Positions 5,534-6,883 of a stretch of DNA of 6,883 nt are shown here, piece by piece. The stretch's first letter is position 1; every line of letters begins with the position of its first letter. The notes under the pieces are model-generated. The model searched no databases and had not been told where the DNA came from. It saw only the letters and a list, made by a program, of their open reading frames with translations. The DNA lies in NCBI GenBank assembly GCA_021156265.1, contig JAJNBR010000154.1, positions 1 to 6,883 on the forward strand. The letters are read 5' to 3'. This DNA comes from Flavipsychrobacter sp. (GTDB taxonomy: Bacteria > Bacteroidota > Bacteroidia > Chitinophagales > Chitinophagaceae). A program made the translations under genes and the position numbers.

Positions 5534-6883
5534 ATGATAAGAACCTTTACCCGCTTGCTCCTCTTTGCCTTTTGTTTCTTACCATTTACCCTGACTGCCC
5601 AGGATTGGCGCTGGACAACTGGCGGCGGCAGCATGGACCAAAACCCGACCAACCCGCCCGAAGAAGAAGTGGTTGATATGGCTACCGACCCAAACGGCAA
5701 TGTGTATGTATTAAGCCTTGTAAATGAAGGAAGCGCGAACGTTGCCGGGATGAACAAACAGACGTACGGCTCATCGGATATAATGCTTTCAAGTTTTAGA
5801 TGCGATGGAACCTTACGATGGGCTAAAGTGATAGGCGGTCCTAAAGATGATATACCCCGCGCGTTAGCTATTGATAATAATGGAGGGGTATATGCTGCGG
5901 GAAGAATCTCTCTTTTTGGTGGTGGAAGTTTTGTTGGCAATATAGATGCAGATGCTACCATACCTCAGGGAGATAAAACGGAGTATTTAGTTAAATATGA
6001 TACTGCGGGTGTCTACCAATGGTATCGTACACCGCAACCCGATACGGTTACAACTGCATCAAACTTTTATACCTATACTGTTGATCTAAGCGCTGAGCCT
6101 AATGGTACAATACACTGGCTCTGCCAGTTACCTAAAGGTGAATTTGGCGGTGCATCCGGATTTGTGGTAAATGCGCTCAGTACATGCATGTTGAAATATG
6201 ATGGTGTGGGCAGTTTTAAAGGTGGTTTTAAAATGGATATGTTATTTGGTGGCAGCACCGCAGGCTATGCGAAAATGGCAAGAAATAATAAGAATGGGAG
6301 GTATTATGTAGCTGGTTATCGGCTGAATACAACAGGTGCAGTGCAGGTAGGCAGCACTACTCTCACAGGACAAATGTATTTAGCATGCTTGGATAACACA
6401 GGTAAGGTTGAATGGTACCGGCAAAATACGGATGATTCCTATTGTCGCTTTCAGGGCCGCCCTGCGCTTGATGAAGCCGGGAATATTTATCTGACTGGAG
6501 ACGGACGACCTTCCGGATTTGGCCAGCAGGCAACCACCTTCAACGGATTTGCTGTACAAGAGACCGGCAGTACCGGCAGCCGACCTATTGTTTTTGCTTT
6601 AGACCCAAATGGAAATCATCTCTGGGGCGCTGCAGCGGAGGGACTTACTGCTGCAGGCTGGGGTTTTAATATTGCGGTGCGTAATAGTGGTGAGGTCTGG
6701 GTAGCCTCATCTTTCACCGGCAATATAAAATGGCAGCATTATAATCAGACTATCAACTTGCCAGGCGCTAACTACAAGATACTTGTAAGCCGTTTCAATA
6801 CGCAAACAGGTAAGTTGCTGGGCATGGATACCATAGTAGGCAGCGGGCTTACTAAAGTATACCCAACGGCAATAGCAGCTACG
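5534..6883 (+). CDS. Secreted beta-propeller-like repeat protein, 5' part (runs off right edge); probable type IX secretion cargo
   Basis: The frame is open for 450 codons from the ATG at 5534 to the window edge without a stop. Residues 1-23 form a signal peptide (MIRTFTRLLLFAFCFLPFTLTAQ, likely cleaved before D24). The rest is built of at least six degenerate units, 60-74 residues apart, each centred on a D-x-x-G-x-h-Y-h-x-G-like strand: DPNGNVYVL (52-60), DNNGGVYAAG (114-123), EPNGTIHWL (188-196), NKNGRYYVAG (252-261), DEAGNIYLTG (313-322) and RNSGEVWVAS (383-392). Most units also contain a D/N-x-x-G-x-x-x-W turn, with W at 96, 163, 294 and 364. This spacing and motif resemble SBBP-type beta-propeller repeats (PF06739-like), a common ectodomain in Bacteroidota proteins that end in a type IX sorting domain. 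That domain would lie beyond the window, so export by type IX secretion is inferred from family habit and a nearby porT-like gene. No enzyme motif is visible; binding or adhesion is possible. The start is supported by the signal peptide and a promoter-like site. Confidence 0.85.
   Translation, partial: MIRTFTRLLLFAFCFLPFTLTAQDWRWTTGGGSMDQNPTNPPEEEVVDMATDPNGNVYVLSLVNEGSANVAGMNKQTYGSSDIMLSSFRCDGTLRWAKVIGGPKDDIPRALAIDNNGGVYAAGRISLFGGGSFVGNIDADATIPQGDKTEYLVKYDTAGVYQWYRTPQPDTVTTASNFYTYTVDLSAEPNGTIHWLCQLPKGEFGGASGFVVNALSTCMLKYDGVGSFKGGFKMDMLFGGSTAGYAKMARNNKNGRYYVAGYRLNTTGAVQVGSTTLTGQMYLACLDNTGKVEWYRQNTDDSYCRFQGRPALDEAGNIYLTGDGRPSGFGQQATTFNGFAVQETGSTGSRPIVFALDPNGNHLWGAAAEGLTAAGWGFNIAVRNSGEVWVASSFTGNIKWQHYNQTINLPGANYKILVSRFNTQTGKLLGMDTIVGSGLTKVYPTAIAAT

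Noticed and set aside
5521..6258. Minus-strand frames under the secreted repeat protein
   Set aside because: The plus frame is open for 450 codons with a signal peptide and repeats, so the minus frames are shadows.

Overview
The window looks like chromosomal DNA of a Bacteroidota bacterium, probably near Chitinophagaceae. The evidence is a PorT-type gene of the type IX secretion/gliding machinery, a secreted repeat protein of the kind that machinery exports, starts without Shine-Dalgarno sequences, and promoter-like sites fitting the Bacteroidota pattern TTTG-N19-TAnnTTTG. The assignment rests on these hallmarks and on remembered family resemblance, not on a database search.

Layout from left to right. 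Bases 1-191 (minus) hold the N-terminus of an unrecognised protein that runs off the left edge. It diverges from 411-965 (plus), a 184-residue zincin-like protein whose HExxH-type motif reads HQCVH. A bidirectional hairpin terminator (971-997) separates that gene from a convergent small gene (1025-1408, minus) encoding a Ser/Gly/Arg/Asn-rich, apparently disordered protein with one KGG stress motif. After about 300 bases without a gene come two minus-strand genes, an AI-2E/PerM-family membrane protein (1710-2822) and the porT-like gene (2877-3584). Their order and 54-base gap allow co-transcription from the porT promoter. Divergent from porT is a 1-Cys, Prx6-type peroxiredoxin (3732-4370, plus) with its own candidate promoter and a strong terminator.

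Bases 4440-5533 hold no gene I can support. This stretch contains a T/G-rich low-complexity tract bounded by a short direct repeat (about 4462-4862), a 101-bp imperfect hairpin element (5001-5101), and a 211-bp palindromic element with CGTCATTGCGAG-like ends (5203-5413). Both palindromes resemble the dispersed intergenic repeats common in this phylum.

From 5534 to the right edge is the open N-terminal part (450 codons) of a secreted protein with at least six beta-propeller-like repeats. It is a plausible type IX secretion cargo, though the C-terminal sorting domain that would prove it lies outside the window. The genes form no obvious single pathway: the window mixes housekeeping, stress and envelope functions with a repeat-rich intergenic island. 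I see no convincing new multi-gene system. The best leads are the altered zincin motif, the KGG protein architecture and the repeat island.
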